The notes: generated by a model from the letters alone, not told the origin. A DNA stretch of 64,000 bases from Streptomyces sindenensis (GCF_014649035.1 NZ_BMSG01000001.1:1-64000), one strand, 5' to 3'. Shown: positions 7,909 to 16,747, counted from the stretch's first letter. Numbers and translations are program-made.

Positions 7909-8358
7909 TCAGGCGTCGGGGGTCACCCTCGGCCCCCGACGGATGCCCAGGTCCTGGGTGGTCGCCGGGTTCAGGACGAGCACGAGGCCGGTGACGGCGA
8001 CCACCGCGAGCACGATCCCGGTGGGGATCAGCGCGCCCTGCGAGCGCAGCAGCGTCCAGGCCACCGGCAGCGCCATGATCTGGGTGATCAGCGCGGGTCC
8101 CCGGCTCCAGCTGCGCAGCAGCAGCAGCCCGCGGGCGGCGATCAGCGGGATGGCGCCGAGCGCGACCAGGGTGATCCCGACCGTCTCCGCCTGCTGCGTG
8201 CTCTCCAGCTTCCCGAGCAGCCCCATGACCAGCAGGTAGATCCCGCCGACGGCGAGAGCCACGCCTTCGAGGGCGTTGACCCCGGCGAGGACGGTGATCC
8301 TGGTCGGGCGCTCCGCGGTGGAGGAGGGCGGCGTGGACGGTGTCTGCTGAGTGCTCAC
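7909..8358 (-). CDS. Small four-helix membrane protein
   Basis: 149 aa from GTG 8358 (VSTQQTPSTPPSS...). A hydrophilic Thr/Pro-rich N-terminus of about 20 residues is followed by four hydrophobic segments (ITVLAGVNALEGVALAVGGIYLLVMG onward). The tail is short and basic. No enzymatic motif is visible. It is convergent with sigH and divergent from the lipid kinase gene. Starting at 8460 would add a Pro/Arg-rich stretch that looks non-coding. Function unknown. Confidence 0.75.
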   Translation of the reverse strand: MSTQQTPSTPPSSTAERPTRITVLAGVNALEGVALAVGGIYLLVMGLLGKLESTQQAETVGITLVALGAIPLIAARGLLLLRSWSRGPALITQIMALPVAWTLLRSQGALIPTGIVLAVVAVTGLVLVLNPATTQDLGIRRGPRVTPDA

Positions 8359-8509
8359 GCCTTTCAGGTTGGCATCCCCGGCGCCCGGAAGTGAAGCCGG
8401 GGTGTGCGGGGGCCGTACCCGTTCGGCGGTGGACCGGGGCGGGGCGTCACGCTCCGTCACCGCCCCGGAGCGCAGTGAACCGGGCTTCGGTCTCGAACCG
8501 CCCGGTAGG

Positions 8510-8515
8510 TAGGCT
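8510..8515 (+). promoter_or_regulatory. -10 hexamer TAGGCT, leaderless start of the kinase gene at 8523
   Basis: TAGGCT, then 7 nt, then ATG 8523; no Shine-Dalgarno intervenes. Confidence 0.5.
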
Positions 8516-8522
8516 GGCCGTC

Positions 8523-9491
8523 ATGCGCGCACTCCTCGTGGTCAATCCAGCTGCTACCACCACCAGTGCCCGCACCCGTGACGTGCTCATCCACGCGCTG
8601 GCCAGCGAGATGAAGCTGGAGGCGGTGACCACGGAGTACCGGGGGCACGCACGGGATCTGGGACGGCGGGCCGCGGACAGCGACGACATCGATCTGGTGG
8701 TCGCCCTCGGCGGCGACGGCACGGTGAACGAGGTCGTGAACGGGCTGCTGCACCAGGGTCCGGACGTGGACAACCTCCCGAAGCTCGCCGTGGTCCCCGG
8801 CGGGTCCACGAACGTCTTCGCGCGTGCCCTGGGGCTGCCGAACGACGCGGTGGAGGCGACCGGCGCGATCCTGGACGCCCTGGAGAACCGGACCGAACGC
8901 ACGGTTGGTCTGGGCCTGGCCGCCGGCACCCCGGGGACCGAGGACGAATCCGTTCCCGAACGCTGGTTCACCTTCTGCGCCGGGCTCGGGTTCGATGCCG
9001 GAGTCGTCGGCCGGGTCGAACAGAAACGCGAGGGCGGCAAGCGTTCGACGCACGCCCTGTACGTACGCCAGGTGGTGCGGCAGTTCCTGAACGAGGCCCA
9101 CCGCAGACACGGGACGATCACGCTCGACGTGCCCGGCCAGGACCCGGTGACCGACCTCGCGCTCTCCATAATCTGCAACACCGCCCCCTGGACCTACCTG
9201 GGCAATCGTCCGGTCTACGCCTCGCCGAAGGCCTCCTTCGACACCGCGCTGGACGTCCTCGGACTGAAGCGTCTGTCCACTCCGGCGGTGGCCCTGTACG
9301 GCACCCAGCTGCTCACTTCGAGCCCCGAGAAGGGGCCCCGCGGGAAGCATGCCGTTTCACGCCATGACCTCACGGACTTCACCTTGCATTCAAAGGTCCC
9401 ACTGCCCTTCCAGATGGACGGTGACCACCTGGGACTGCGTACGAGCGTGACGTTCACAGGCGTACGCCGTGCACTGCGTGTGATTGTGTGA
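8523..9491 (+). CDS. Diacylglycerol kinase-family lipid kinase
   Basis: 322 aa. The DAGK catalytic domain at the N-terminus has VVNPAA, the nucleotide loop VVALGGDGTVNEVVNGL (residues about 60-76) and VVPGGSTNVFARALGLP. The C-terminal half is the beta-sandwich lipid-binding domain (CAGLGFDAGVV, FQMDGDHLG). The family phosphorylates diacylglycerol or related lipids with ATP at the membrane face and feeds phosphatidic acid back to phospholipid synthesis. The ATG at 8523 looks leaderless. Confidence 0.92.
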   Translation: MRALLVVNPAATTTSARTRDVLIHALASEMKLEAVTTEYRGHARDLGRRAADSDDIDLVVALGGDGTVNEVVNGLLHQGPDVDNLPKLAVVPGGSTNVFARALGLPNDAVEATGAILDALENRTERTVGLGLAAGTPGTEDESVPERWFTFCAGLGFDAGVVGRVEQKREGGKRSTHALYVRQVVRQFLNEAHRRHGTITLDVPGQDPVTDLALSIICNTAPWTYLGNRPVYASPKASFDTALDVLGLKRLSTPAVALYGTQLLTSSPEKGPRGKHAVSRHDLTDFTLHSKVPLPFQMDGDHLGLRTSVTFTGVRRALRVIV

Positions 9492-9810
9492 GTGGAAGGG
9501 CCGAAAGTCCTTTAACTCGAACGTTTGGACTGGGTCCCACCCCCAAGAAGTGCGCCTGTGACCTAGTCGACACCGAGGAATCAAAAAAAACTTTCCAGAA
9601 GGGGTTGTATCCGTCGCCGAGGTTTGGGAATCTCTTCATGGCGATCGGGACGGCCCGCAACACCGGCCTCCACTGAGAGCCAGAACCCCTCCTCACCATC
9701 ACAGACCACACCCAGTTCATCTGGGGGTCGGCCCGTCATCTGCGGGGGGATTCGTGAAAGCGTTCACATTCACAAGCACCAGCGTGTAATACCAAGGAGA
9801 GGTAGCAGCC
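9492..9810 (+). promoter_or_regulatory. 319-bp wblE leader/promoter region
   Basis: No gene. It is less GC-rich than the surroundings and contains an A8 tract (9583-9590). A perfect dyad GTGAA-4 nt-TTCAC lies at 9754-9767. TTCACA (9764) with 17 nt to TAATAC (9787) is promoter-like, but it would start transcription inside the AAGGAGAGG ribosome binding site (9794). A 62-codon frame (9488-9676) is open but uses rare codons, including TTA. Confidence 0.6.
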
Positions 9811-10068
9811 ATGGACTGGCGTCACAACGCCGTTTGTCGTGAGGAAGACCCCGAGCTGTTCTTCCCCATCGGCAACACCGGTCCTGCGCTGCTGCAGATC
9901 GAGGAAGCCAAGGCTGTCTGCCGCCGCTGCCCCGTCATGGAGCAGTGCCTGCAGTGGGCGCTCGAGTCCGGTCAGGACTCCGGCGTCTGGGGTGGCCTCA
10001 GCGAGGACGAGCGCCGCGCGATGAAGCGCCGCGCCGCTCGCAACCGGGCGCGTAACGCCAGCGCCTGA
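9811..10068 (+). CDS. wblE: WhiB-like iron-sulfur transcription factor WblE
   Basis: 85 aa. Four cluster cysteines, C9, C37, C40 and C46 (C-X27-C-X2-C-X5-C), are followed by the G(V)WGG turn at 58-62 and a basic C-terminal tail (RRAMKRRAARNRARN) for DNA contact. From memory the sequence is nearly identical to S. coelicolor WblE (SCO5240). Wbl proteins act with the principal sigma factor; WblE is the most conserved paralogue and its targets are poorly known. Strong AAGGAGAGG site. Confidence 0.95.
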   Translation: MDWRHNAVCREEDPELFFPIGNTGPALLQIEEAKAVCRRCPVMEQCLQWALESGQDSGVWGGLSEDERRAMKRRAARNRARNASA

Positions 10069-10181
10069 GCGACCCCCCGCACCAAGCCTCAGCCCGGCGG
10101 CGCGTACAGAGCGTACGCACAGCCCCGCCTTCGAGTCGCAGCGCGCAGTATCCCGAAGCGCATCGCAACGTGAGCATCACG

Positions 10182-10219
10182 GAGCGGGCCCGGACCGTCA
10201 CCACGGTCCGGGCCCGCTC
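10182..10219. terminator. Bidirectional terminator between wblE and the sensor kinase
   Basis: A perfect 17-bp stem (10182-10198 with 10203-10219) and a 4-nt loop lie between two convergent genes. Confidence 0.88.
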
Positions 10220-10267
10220 TGCTGTGTGCGCCCGGCGTCGCGCGTGTTCGGCGTTGCGCGTACGCGG

Positions 10268-11734
10268 CTACTTGAGGCCCTGCACCGGAAGGTCCAGCAC
10301 CACCTGGGTGCCGCGCTCGGGGGCCGGGACCATACCGAACGTGCCGCCCAACTCCCCCTCCACCAGGGTCCGTACGATCTGGAGCCCGAGGTTGCCGGCC
10401 TGCTTCGGGTCGAACCCCTCGGGCAGGCCGCGCCCGTCGTCGGTGACGGTGATCAGCAACCGCCCCTCGGTGGGCGATCCGCCGCGCACGGCGGAGACCT
10501 CGACCGTGCCGTGGTCGGCCAGGGCGAAGGCGTGCTCCAGGGCGTTCTGGAGCACCTCGGTCAGGACCATGGACAGCGGGGTGGCGACCTCGGCGTCGAG
10601 GATGCCGAAGCGCCCGGTGCGGCGGCAGGTCACCTTGCCCGGGGAGATCTCCGACACCATCGCGATGACCCGGTCGGCGATCTCGTCGAACTCCACCCGC
10701 TCGTCCAGATTCTGGGACAGCGTCTCATGGACGATGGCGATCGAACCGACGCGCCGGACCGCCTCGTTGAGGGCCTCGCGGCCCTGCGCGGAGTCCATCC
10801 GGCGGGACTGGAGACGCAACAGGGCGGCCACCGTCTGGAGGTTGTTCTTCACCCGGTGGTGAATCTCCCGGATGGTCGCGTCCTTGGTGATCAACTCGCG
10901 CTCGCGGCGGCGCAGTTCGGTGACGTCCCGGAGGAGGACCAGGGACCCGATCCGGACGCCCTTGGGCTTGAGCGGGATGGCCCGCAGCTGGATCACCCCG
11001 CCCGCGCACTCCACCTCGAACTCGCGGGGCGCGTAACCGCTGGCCACCTTGACCAGGGCCTCGTCCACCGGCCCCCGCGACGGGGCCAGTTCGGCGGTGA
11101 CGGTGCCGAGGTGCTGGCCGACCAGGTCGGAGGCGAGGCCGAGGCGGTGGTAGGCGGAGAGGCCGTTGGGGCTGGCGTACTGGACGATCCCGTCGGCGTC
11201 GAGCCGGATCAGGCCGTCGCCCACGCGCGGGGAGGCGTCCATGTCGACCTGCTGGCCGGGGAAGGGGAAGGACCCGGCGGCGATCATCTGGGCCAGGTCG
11301 GAGGCGGACTGGAGGTAGGTGAGCTCCAGCCGGGAGGGGGTGCGCACGGTGAGCAGGTTGGTGTTCCGGGCGATCACGCCGAGGACCCGGCCGTCACGGC
11401 GTACGGGGATGGACTCGACCCGTACGGGCACCTCCTCACGCCACTCCGGGTCACCCTCGCGCACGATCCGGCCCTCGTCCAGGGCCGCGTCGAGCAGCGG
11501 GCGGCGACCGCGCGGCACCAGGTGGCCGACCATGTCGTCCTGGTAGGAGGTGGGCCCGGTGTTGGGCCGCATCTGGGCGACGGAGACGTACCGCGTGCCG
11601 TCGCGGGTGGGCACCCACAGCACGAGGTCGGCGAAGGACAGGTCGGAGAGCAGCTGCCACTCCGAGACCAGCAGATGGAGCCACTCGAGGTCGGTGTCGC
11701 TCAGAGCGGTGTGCTGGCGGACGAGGTCGTTCAT
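10268..11734 (-). CDS. PdtaS-like sensor histidine kinase (HisKA_2 type)
   Basis: 488 aa from ATG 11734; GTG 11743 is possible. Order: N-terminal GAF-like region (about 1-140), a PAS domain (about 170-275, LDADGIVQYASPNGLSAYHRLG), an HWE/HisKA_2 dimerisation helix with the phospho-acceptor His near 292 (IREIHHRVKNNLQTVAALLRLQSRR), and a HATPase domain (NALEHAF, DDGRGLPEGF, GNLGLQIV). It has no transmembrane segment. This architecture matches mycobacterial PdtaS, which signals to an RNA-binding ANTAR regulator (PdtaR); no such partner is adjacent here. Confidence 0.92.
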   Translation of the reverse strand: MNDLVRQHTALSDTDLEWLHLLVSEWQLLSDLSFADLVLWVPTRDGTRYVSVAQMRPNTGPTSYQDDMVGHLVPRGRRPLLDAALDEGRIVREGDPEWREEVPVRVESIPVRRDGRVLGVIARNTNLLTVRTPSRLELTYLQSASDLAQMIAAGSFPFPGQQVDMDASPRVGDGLIRLDADGIVQYASPNGLSAYHRLGLASDLVGQHLGTVTAELAPSRGPVDEALVKVASGYAPREFEVECAGGVIQLRAIPLKPKGVRIGSLVLLRDVTELRRRERELITKDATIREIHHRVKNNLQTVAALLRLQSRRMDSAQGREALNEAVRRVGSIAIVHETLSQNLDERVEFDEIADRVIAMVSEISPGKVTCRRTGRFGILDAEVATPLSMVLTEVLQNALEHAFALADHGTVEVSAVRGGSPTEGRLLITVTDDGRGLPEGFDPKQAGNLGLQIVRTLVEGELGGTFGMVPAPERGTQVVLDLPVQGLK

Positions 11735-12101
11735 GGAGGGCACGTGGGGAGCGTACCCGGGGATACCGCAGGCGTTCGAACCGCCGGGGCCGGTGAGCCG
11801 TGCAGGTCTACGGGGTATGGCGATGGACAGGGGCGGCGGCCGGGCCGAGAATGTCGTGCACACGGATGGACACGGGTATTGGTCTAGTCCACAATGTTCA
11901 TCAAGACCTCCGCTCTCCCCGCACAGGAGAGCGGACCGAGGCACCCGGCGCTCTCTGCCCTGACCGCGCCGGTGCCTCCAGTGGCCGGGGGCACCGCACA
12001 CCGCCGGCCAGGTAGCTCCGGGCTGCGGTGCCGGATGGGCTGAGGGTCCCATCCCGGCGCCGCGGCCCGCGGGTGTTTCCGGGGCCGCACCGGCACGGCC
12101 C
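11735..12101. other. 367-bp intergenic region with hairpin and dre-like site
   Basis: No credible gene. It holds a perfect hairpin at 11910-11934 (9-bp stem, 7-nt loop), a likely terminator for the SIS gene, and a DasR-type site at 11878-11893 about 145 bp upstream of the kinase start. A GAGGCACC / GGTGCCTC pair (from 11938) can form a second structure. Confidence 0.6.
11878..11893. promoter_or_regulatory. dre-like DasR site upstream of the sensor kinase
   Basis: ATTGGTCTAGTCCACA keeps TGGTCTAG.CCA of the dre consensus, with one mismatch in the 12-bp core. Confidence 0.65.
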
Positions 12102-13193
12102 TCAGCGGGTCTCGGTGACCTTCGCCAGGGCGCGGGGCGCGTCCGGGTCCTGGCCCCGGGCGATCGTCACCTCGTACGCCAGCATCTGCAGCGGCAGGAT
12201 CTCCAGGACCGGCTGCAACTCCTCCGGGACGCCCGCCGTGGGCAGCGAGAAGCCGGCCGACGCCGCCTCCACCTGGGCCTTCGGGCCGACCACGAAGAGA
12301 TCCGCGCCGCGCCCGCGCAGCCGGTCCAGCACCGGCTGGAGCGCCTCGCCGCCCCGGCCGTCGGTGACCACGGCGATCACCGGGGAGATGTTGTCGACCA
12401 TCGCCAGCGGTCCGTGCAGCAGATCCGCGCCGGAGTAGGAGAGAGCGGGGATGTAGCTGGTCTCCATGAGCTTCAGGGCCGCTTCCTTGGCCGTCGGATA
12501 GCCGTAGCCGCGCGAGGTGATCACCATGCGTTCGGCGAAGCGGTAGCGGGCGGCCAGCGCCCTGACCTCGGCCCGGCGGCCCAGGATCGCGCCCGCGAGG
12601 TCGGGCAGCCCCGCGGCGGCGTCGGTGCCGTCGCGGCCGCCCAGGCCCTCCACGAAGAGGTACAGGGAGAGCAGGGAGGCGGTGTACGTCTTGGTGGCCG
12701 GGAGCGCCTTCTCCGGGCCCGCCAGGATGTCGATGTGGTACTCGGAGACGGCGGCGAGCGCGGAGTCCGGGTTGTTGGTGACGGCGAGGGTGACGGCCCC
12801 GGCCTCCCGGGCGGCCCTCGTGGAGGCCACCAGGTCCGGTGAGCCGCCCGACTGGCTGACGGTGACCACCAGGACGTCCCGCAGGTCCGGCTTGGCCCCG
12901 TACGCCGTCGTGGTGGACATCGAGGCGAGGCCGCAGGGCAGGCCGAGGCGGATCTCCAGCAGGTACTTCGCGTACAGGGCCGCGTTGTCGGAGGTCCCGC
13001 GCGCGGTGAGCAGCACGAACCGGGGCTTGCGGGCGGCGATCTCCGCGGCGACCTCGCGGATGCGGGGCGCGCCCCGGTCGAGGATGCGGCGCAGCATCGC
13101 GGGCTGCTCGGCCATCTCGCCGGACATGATGCGGCCGGGCCGGTCGCCCTGGCCGCCCGGGTCGGCCGGGTCGGCCGGAAAGGTGGCGGACAT
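12102..13193 (-). CDS. SIS-domain sugar-phosphate isomerase/deaminase-like protein
   Basis: 363 aa from ATG 13193 (GGAGG, 7 nt spacing). It has two SIS domains: the first around VLLTARGTSDNAALYAKYLLE with VVTVSQSGGSPDLV, the second around ITSRGYGYPTAKEAALKLMETSY and SGADLLHGPLAMVD. It resembles the isomerase half of GlmS without the glutaminase domain. It is divergent from nagB over a 200-bp region that carries a dre site, so it probably acts on amino-sugar phosphates under DasR control. The exact reaction is not evident. Confidence 0.88.
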   Translation of the reverse strand: MSATFPADPADPGGQGDRPGRIMSGEMAEQPAMLRRILDRGAPRIREVAAEIAARKPRFVLLTARGTSDNAALYAKYLLEIRLGLPCGLASMSTTTAYGAKPDLRDVLVVTVSQSGGSPDLVASTRAAREAGAVTLAVTNNPDSALAAVSEYHIDILAGPEKALPATKTYTASLLSLYLFVEGLGGRDGTDAAAGLPDLAGAILGRRAEVRALAARYRFAERMVITSRGYGYPTAKEAALKLMETSYIPALSYSGADLLHGPLAMVDNISPVIAVVTDGRGGEALQPVLDRLRGRGADLFVVGPKAQVEAASAGFSLPTAGVPEELQPVLEILPLQMLAYEVTIARGQDPDAPRALAKVTETR

Positions 13194-13347
13194 GTGGAGA
13201 CCTCCCTGTGCTGTCGGCTGCGGTGTCGCCGTACCGGACAAGTCGACCAGGCAATTCCGCGGGCCGCCAGCGGGCCGGGACGGGAGGGGGCGCCGGTGCG
13301 TGGACTCTTCTCCGTACGGCTGCCCGATTCTGCTAAATTGGAGTTTG

Positions 13348-13363
13348 ATTGGTCTATACCACC
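13348..13363. promoter_or_regulatory. dre site of nagB / SIS gene (DasR operator)
   Basis: ATTGGTCTATACCACC has one mismatch to the core TGGTCTAGACCA. It is 30 bp before the nagB start and overlaps TTGATT, a possible -35. Confidence 0.88.
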
Positions 13364-13393
13364 TCCTCCCCTAGTCAGATCGGCAGGCACAGC

Positions 13394-14179
13394 GTGGAAG
13401 TTGTCATCGTCCCGGACGCCACGGCAGGCGGCGAACTGATCGCGGAGGCCATCGCCGCGCTGCTCCGCCGCAAGCCCGACGCCCTGCTCGGCGTTGCCAC
13501 CGGCTCGACCCCGCTGCCCATCTACCGCGCGCTCGCCTCGAAGGTCGCCTCCGGCGCGGTCGACGCCTCGCGCGCCCGGATCTGCCAGCTCGACGAGTAC
13601 GTCGGGCTGCCCGCGGGCCACCCGGAGTCGTACCGCTCCGTGGTGCTGCGCGAGGTCGTCGAGCCGCTCGGGCTCTCCGAGGCGTCCTTCATGGGCCCCG
13701 ACGGCTCGGCCGAGGACGTCCAGGCGGCCTGCGAGGCGTACGACCGGGCGCTGGCGGAGGCGGGCGGCGTCGACCTCCAGCTGCTGGGCATCGGCACGGA
13801 CGGGCACATCGGCTTCAACGAGCCGTGCTCCTCGCTCGCCTCGCGCACCCGGATCAAGACGCTGACCGAGCAGACGCGGGTGGACAACGCGCGCTTCTTC
13901 GACGACGACATCGAGCAGGTGCCGCACCACGTGATCACCCAGGGCATCGGGACGATCCTGGACGCCCGGCATCCGATCCTGCTGGCCACCGGCGAGGGCA
14001 AGGCGGAGGCCGTCGCCCAGACGGTGGAGGGGCCGGTCGCCTCGATCGTGCCGGCGTCGGCACTCCAGCTGCACCCGCACGCGACGGTGGTGGTGGACGA
14101 GGCGGCGGCGTCGAAGCTGAAGCTGGCGGACTACTTCCGGGCCACGTATGCGGCGAAGCCGGGGTGGCAGGGGCTGTAG
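13394..14179 (+). CDS. nagB: Glucosamine-6-phosphate deaminase
   Basis: 261 aa from GTG 13394 (VEVVIVPDATAGGELIAEAI), the usual NagB length. Motifs: GVATGSTPLPIY (phosphate loop), QLDEYVGL, GIGTDGHIGFNEP (catalytic His) and TRVDNARFF. It converts glucosamine-6-phosphate to fructose-6-phosphate and ammonia, the last step of GlcNAc catabolism. Family knowledge: GlcN-6-P, its substrate, is the allosteric inducer that releases DasR from dre sites, so this enzyme also sets the inducer level. Confidence 0.96.
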   Translation: MEVVIVPDATAGGELIAEAIAALLRRKPDALLGVATGSTPLPIYRALASKVASGAVDASRARICQLDEYVGLPAGHPESYRSVVLREVVEPLGLSEASFMGPDGSAEDVQAACEAYDRALAEAGGVDLQLLGIGTDGHIGFNEPCSSLASRTRIKTLTEQTRVDNARFFDDDIEQVPHHVITQGIGTILDARHPILLATGEGKAEAVAQTVEGPVASIVPASALQLHPHATVVVDEAAASKLKLADYFRATYAAKPGWQGL

Positions 14180-14216
14180 GGCTTCGCCCCCCGCCCCCTT
14201 GCTCCTGTACGGCTCA

Positions 14217-14250
14217 GGGCCGGGACGCCGTTGCGGTGTCCCGGCCCTTT
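14217..14250 (+). terminator. nagB terminator
   Basis: A 10-bp perfect stem (14217-14226 / 14238-14247), an 11-nt loop and a short T run. Confidence 0.82.
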
Positions 14251-14285
14251 GCCGTGTGGTGCGGTGTGCGGTGTGCTGAAGGGTG

Positions 14286-14331
14286 CAGCCCGTCCGGCGG
14301 GAGGCTCTGTCCTCAATCGCCGGACGGGCTG
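14286..14331. terminator. dasD terminator containing a common Streptomyces intergenic repeat
   Basis: A 14-bp perfect stem (14286-14299 / 14318-14331) with an 18-nt loop, beginning 14 nt past the dasD stop. The arm plus loop contains the CCGTCCGGCG / CAATCGCCGGACGGGC motif that recurs between genes in many Streptomyces genomes. Confidence 0.8.
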
Positions 14332-14344
14332 GACAGGGCCGGTG

Positions 14345-15874
14345 TCAGGACTTCGTGCCGGTCAGCGCTTCCGCCGCTGCCTGGCCGCAGACCCTCGCCG
14401 CGCCGTGGGTGGCCACGTACAGGGCGCCCCTCGGGTCCGACTGGGGCAGGCCCATCTCGACCACCACCGTGTCCGGGCGGGCCGCCAGCAGGGCGTCGAG
14501 CGCCGCGCCCATCCAGGCGTACCGGTGCTCGTCGCGGACCACGGCGACGATGCGCCGCTCCCCCGCCGCCGCCAGGATCGCGTCCGCCGGTGCGGAGGCG
14601 TCGGCTGTGTAGGCGTCCGTGCCGGTACCGGGCAGGATCCGCTCCAGCTCGGCGGCGATGCCCCACGGGGTCTCGTCGCCGACCGCGATGTTGGCCTCCG
14701 CGCTGAACGAGGCCACGTACGCCGCCTCGGTCAGCCGGTCGCCGGAGCCGGTCACCCGGACCGCGCGGCGGGCGGCGATCAGACCGATGTCGGAACTGAC
14801 TCCGGTGCCGGGCGCGGTCCCCTCCTGCACTGCCGCGCCCGACTCCCGGATGTCCCCCCGAACCCTCTGCGTCCAGGACGCCAGGGCTCGTACACGGGCG
14901 GCCGCGTCGGCGAGCCGCTCCTCGGTCAGTTCCCCGGCGCGCACGGCTGCGACGAGGGCGTCGCGCAGCCGCAGCACCGTCTCCTCGTCGGCCAGGCCGC
15001 CGCCCACACAGATGGCGTCGGCACCCGCCGCGAGGGCGAGGACGGACCCGCGCTCGATTCCGTACGCACCGGCGATGGCGTCCATCTCCACGGCGTCCGT
15101 GACGATCAGGCCGTCGTAGCCCAGCTCCTGGCGCAGCAGACCGGTCAGGATCTGCGGGCTCAGGGTCGCCGGGCGGTCCGGATCGAGTGCGGGAAGCAGG
15201 ATATGCGCGCTCATCACCGATTTGGAACCCGCGGCGATGGCCGCCCGGAAAGGCACCAGCTCACGGGCGTGCAGGGTGTCGAGGTCCACATCGATGCGGG
15301 GCATCGCGAGGTGCGAGTCGACCGCGGTGTCGCCGTGTCCGGGGAAGTGCTTGGTGCAGGCGGCGACGCCGGCGGCCTGGAGCCCCTCGATGTACGCGGC
15401 GGTGTGCCGGGCGGCGAGCCGGGTGTCGGCGCCGAAGGAGCGTACGCCGATGACCGGGTTGCCCGGGTTGGAGTTGACGTCGGCGGACGGCGCCCAGTTG
15501 AGGTTGACGCCGCACTCGGCGAGCCGGCGGCCGAGCTCCTGGGCGACGGACCGGGTGAGGTGGACGTCGTCCACCGAGCCCAGTGCGAAGTTGCCGGGGA
15601 ACGAGGAACCGTGCGTGACCTCCAGCCGGGTCACGTCACCGCCCTCCTCGTCGATGGCGACGAGGACGTCGTCCCGCTCGGCGCGCAGCCGCGCGGTGAG
15701 GGCGGTGAGCTGCTCGGGCGAGGTGATGTTGCGGCCGAACAGGCCCACGGAGGCGAGGCCCTCACCGACGCGGCGCAGCAGCCAGTCCGGTGCGGTGGTA
15801 CCGGTGAATCCGGGCTGGAGCACGGCGAGCGCGTCGCGCGTCACGGTGTCGGTGGTGGAAACGAGGGTGGTCAT
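14345..15874 (-). CDS. dasD: Beta-N-acetylglucosaminidase, GH3 family
   Basis: 509 aa. It is a GH3 (NagZ-like) catalytic barrel with DEEGGD at 75-80, the acid/base loop KHFPGHGDT at 175-183 and the nucleophile Asp260 in VTDAVEMDAI. A C-terminal domain follows from about 350. No signal peptide is visible, so it probably acts inside the cell on imported (GlcNAc)n. The start is 9 bp after dasC, so it is co-transcribed with the importer. Confidence 0.93.
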   Translation of the reverse strand: MTTLVSTTDTVTRDALAVLQPGFTGTTAPDWLLRRVGEGLASVGLFGRNITSPEQLTALTARLRAERDDVLVAIDEEGGDVTRLEVTHGSSFPGNFALGSVDDVHLTRSVAQELGRRLAECGVNLNWAPSADVNSNPGNPVIGVRSFGADTRLAARHTAAYIEGLQAAGVAACTKHFPGHGDTAVDSHLAMPRIDVDLDTLHARELVPFRAAIAAGSKSVMSAHILLPALDPDRPATLSPQILTGLLRQELGYDGLIVTDAVEMDAIAGAYGIERGSVLALAAGADAICVGGGLADEETVLRLRDALVAAVRAGELTEERLADAAARVRALASWTQRVRGDIRESGAAVQEGTAPGTGVSSDIGLIAARRAVRVTGSGDRLTEAAYVASFSAEANIAVGDETPWGIAAELERILPGTGTDAYTADASAPADAILAAAGERRIVAVVRDEHRYAWMGAALDALLAARPDTVVVEMGLPQSDPRGALYVATHGAARVCGQAAAEALTGTKS

Positions 15875-15883
15875 GGGCCCGCA

Positions 15884-16747
15884 CTATCCCTTCACGGCGC
15901 CGGAAGTCAGGCCTGCGGCCATCTTCTTCTGGATGATCATGAAGAACACGACGACGGGGATGGCGATCATGGTCGATGCGGCCATGAGGGCGCCGTAGTC
16001 CGTTCCGCGCTCGGTCGTGAACGTCATCAGCCAGACGTTCAGCGTGTACTTGGAGTTGTCGTTGATCAGGATGTACGCGAAGAGGTACTCGTTCCACGCG
16101 TTCACGAGGGCGAAGATCGACGCGGCGGCGAGCCCGGGGGCGAGCAGCGGGAAGATCACCCGGCGGAAGGCCTGGAAGCGGGTGCAGCCGTCCACCATCG
16201 CGGACTCCTCCAGCTCCACCGGGATGTTCACGACGAAGCCGCGGATCATGATGGTGGCGAAGGGCAGCGTGGAGACGAGGTAGACGACGATCAGGCCCCA
16301 GTACTCGTCGACGCCGCCCATCGCGTTGAGCTGGGCGTAGATGGGGATGAGCATCGCCGTCGGCGGCAGCATCTGGACCAGGATCATGATCAGGACCAGG
16401 GCCTTGCGGCCGAAGAACCGGAACCGGCCGATCGCCAGGGCCGCCAGGGTCGCGATGATCATGCCGCCGACCACCGCGGTGACCGCGACGATCAGGCTGG
16501 ACTGGATGGCGGTGGTGAAGTTCGGCTGCTCGGTGGCCCGGACGAAGTTGTCGAAGGTGATCGACGTGGGCCAGAGCGTCTGGTCGTAGCTGCGGATCTC
16601 CCGGTTGGGCCGCAGGGCGCTGATGACCAGCCAGTAGACCGGGAAGACCATGACCAGGGCGATGCCGAGGCCGAGCAGGTCGAAGTGGAGCCGGGTCTTC
16701 TTGCGGTCGGGCCGCAGCGCCTGTGTCGTCTGGGTCGTGCTGCTCAT
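15884..16747 (-). CDS. dasC: Chitobiose ABC transporter permease DasC
   Basis: 287 aa, six predicted helices, carbohydrate-type (MalG-like) permease. The EAA loop reads ELEESAMVDGCTRFQAFRRVIFPLLAPG and the N-terminal tail is short and hydrophilic. The start overlaps the dasB stop by 4 bp (ATGA). No ATPase gene is present; DasABC is known to share the multi-use ATPase MsiK encoded elsewhere. Confidence 0.95.
   Translation of the reverse strand: MSSTTQTTQALRPDRKKTRLHFDLLGLGIALVMVFPVYWLVISALRPNREIRSYDQTLWPTSITFDNFVRATEQPNFTTAIQSSLIVAVTAVVGGMIIATLAALAIGRFRFFGRKALVLIMILVQMLPPTAMLIPIYAQLNAMGGVDEYWGLIVVYLVSTLPFATIMIRGFVVNIPVELEESAMVDGCTRFQAFRRVIFPLLAPGLAAASIFALVNAWNEYLFAYILINDNSKYTLNVWLMTFTTERGTDYGALMAASTMIAIPVVVFFMIIQKKMAAGLTSGAVKG

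Noticed and set aside
9577..9606. Sigma-R promoter before wblE (GGAAT ... GTT)
   Set aside because: The spacer is 22 nt, not 18.
9488..9676. 62-codon ORF in the wblE leader as a true gene
   Set aside because: Codons include TTA, CTA, AGT and AGG, unlike the genes around it; kept only as part of the leader description.
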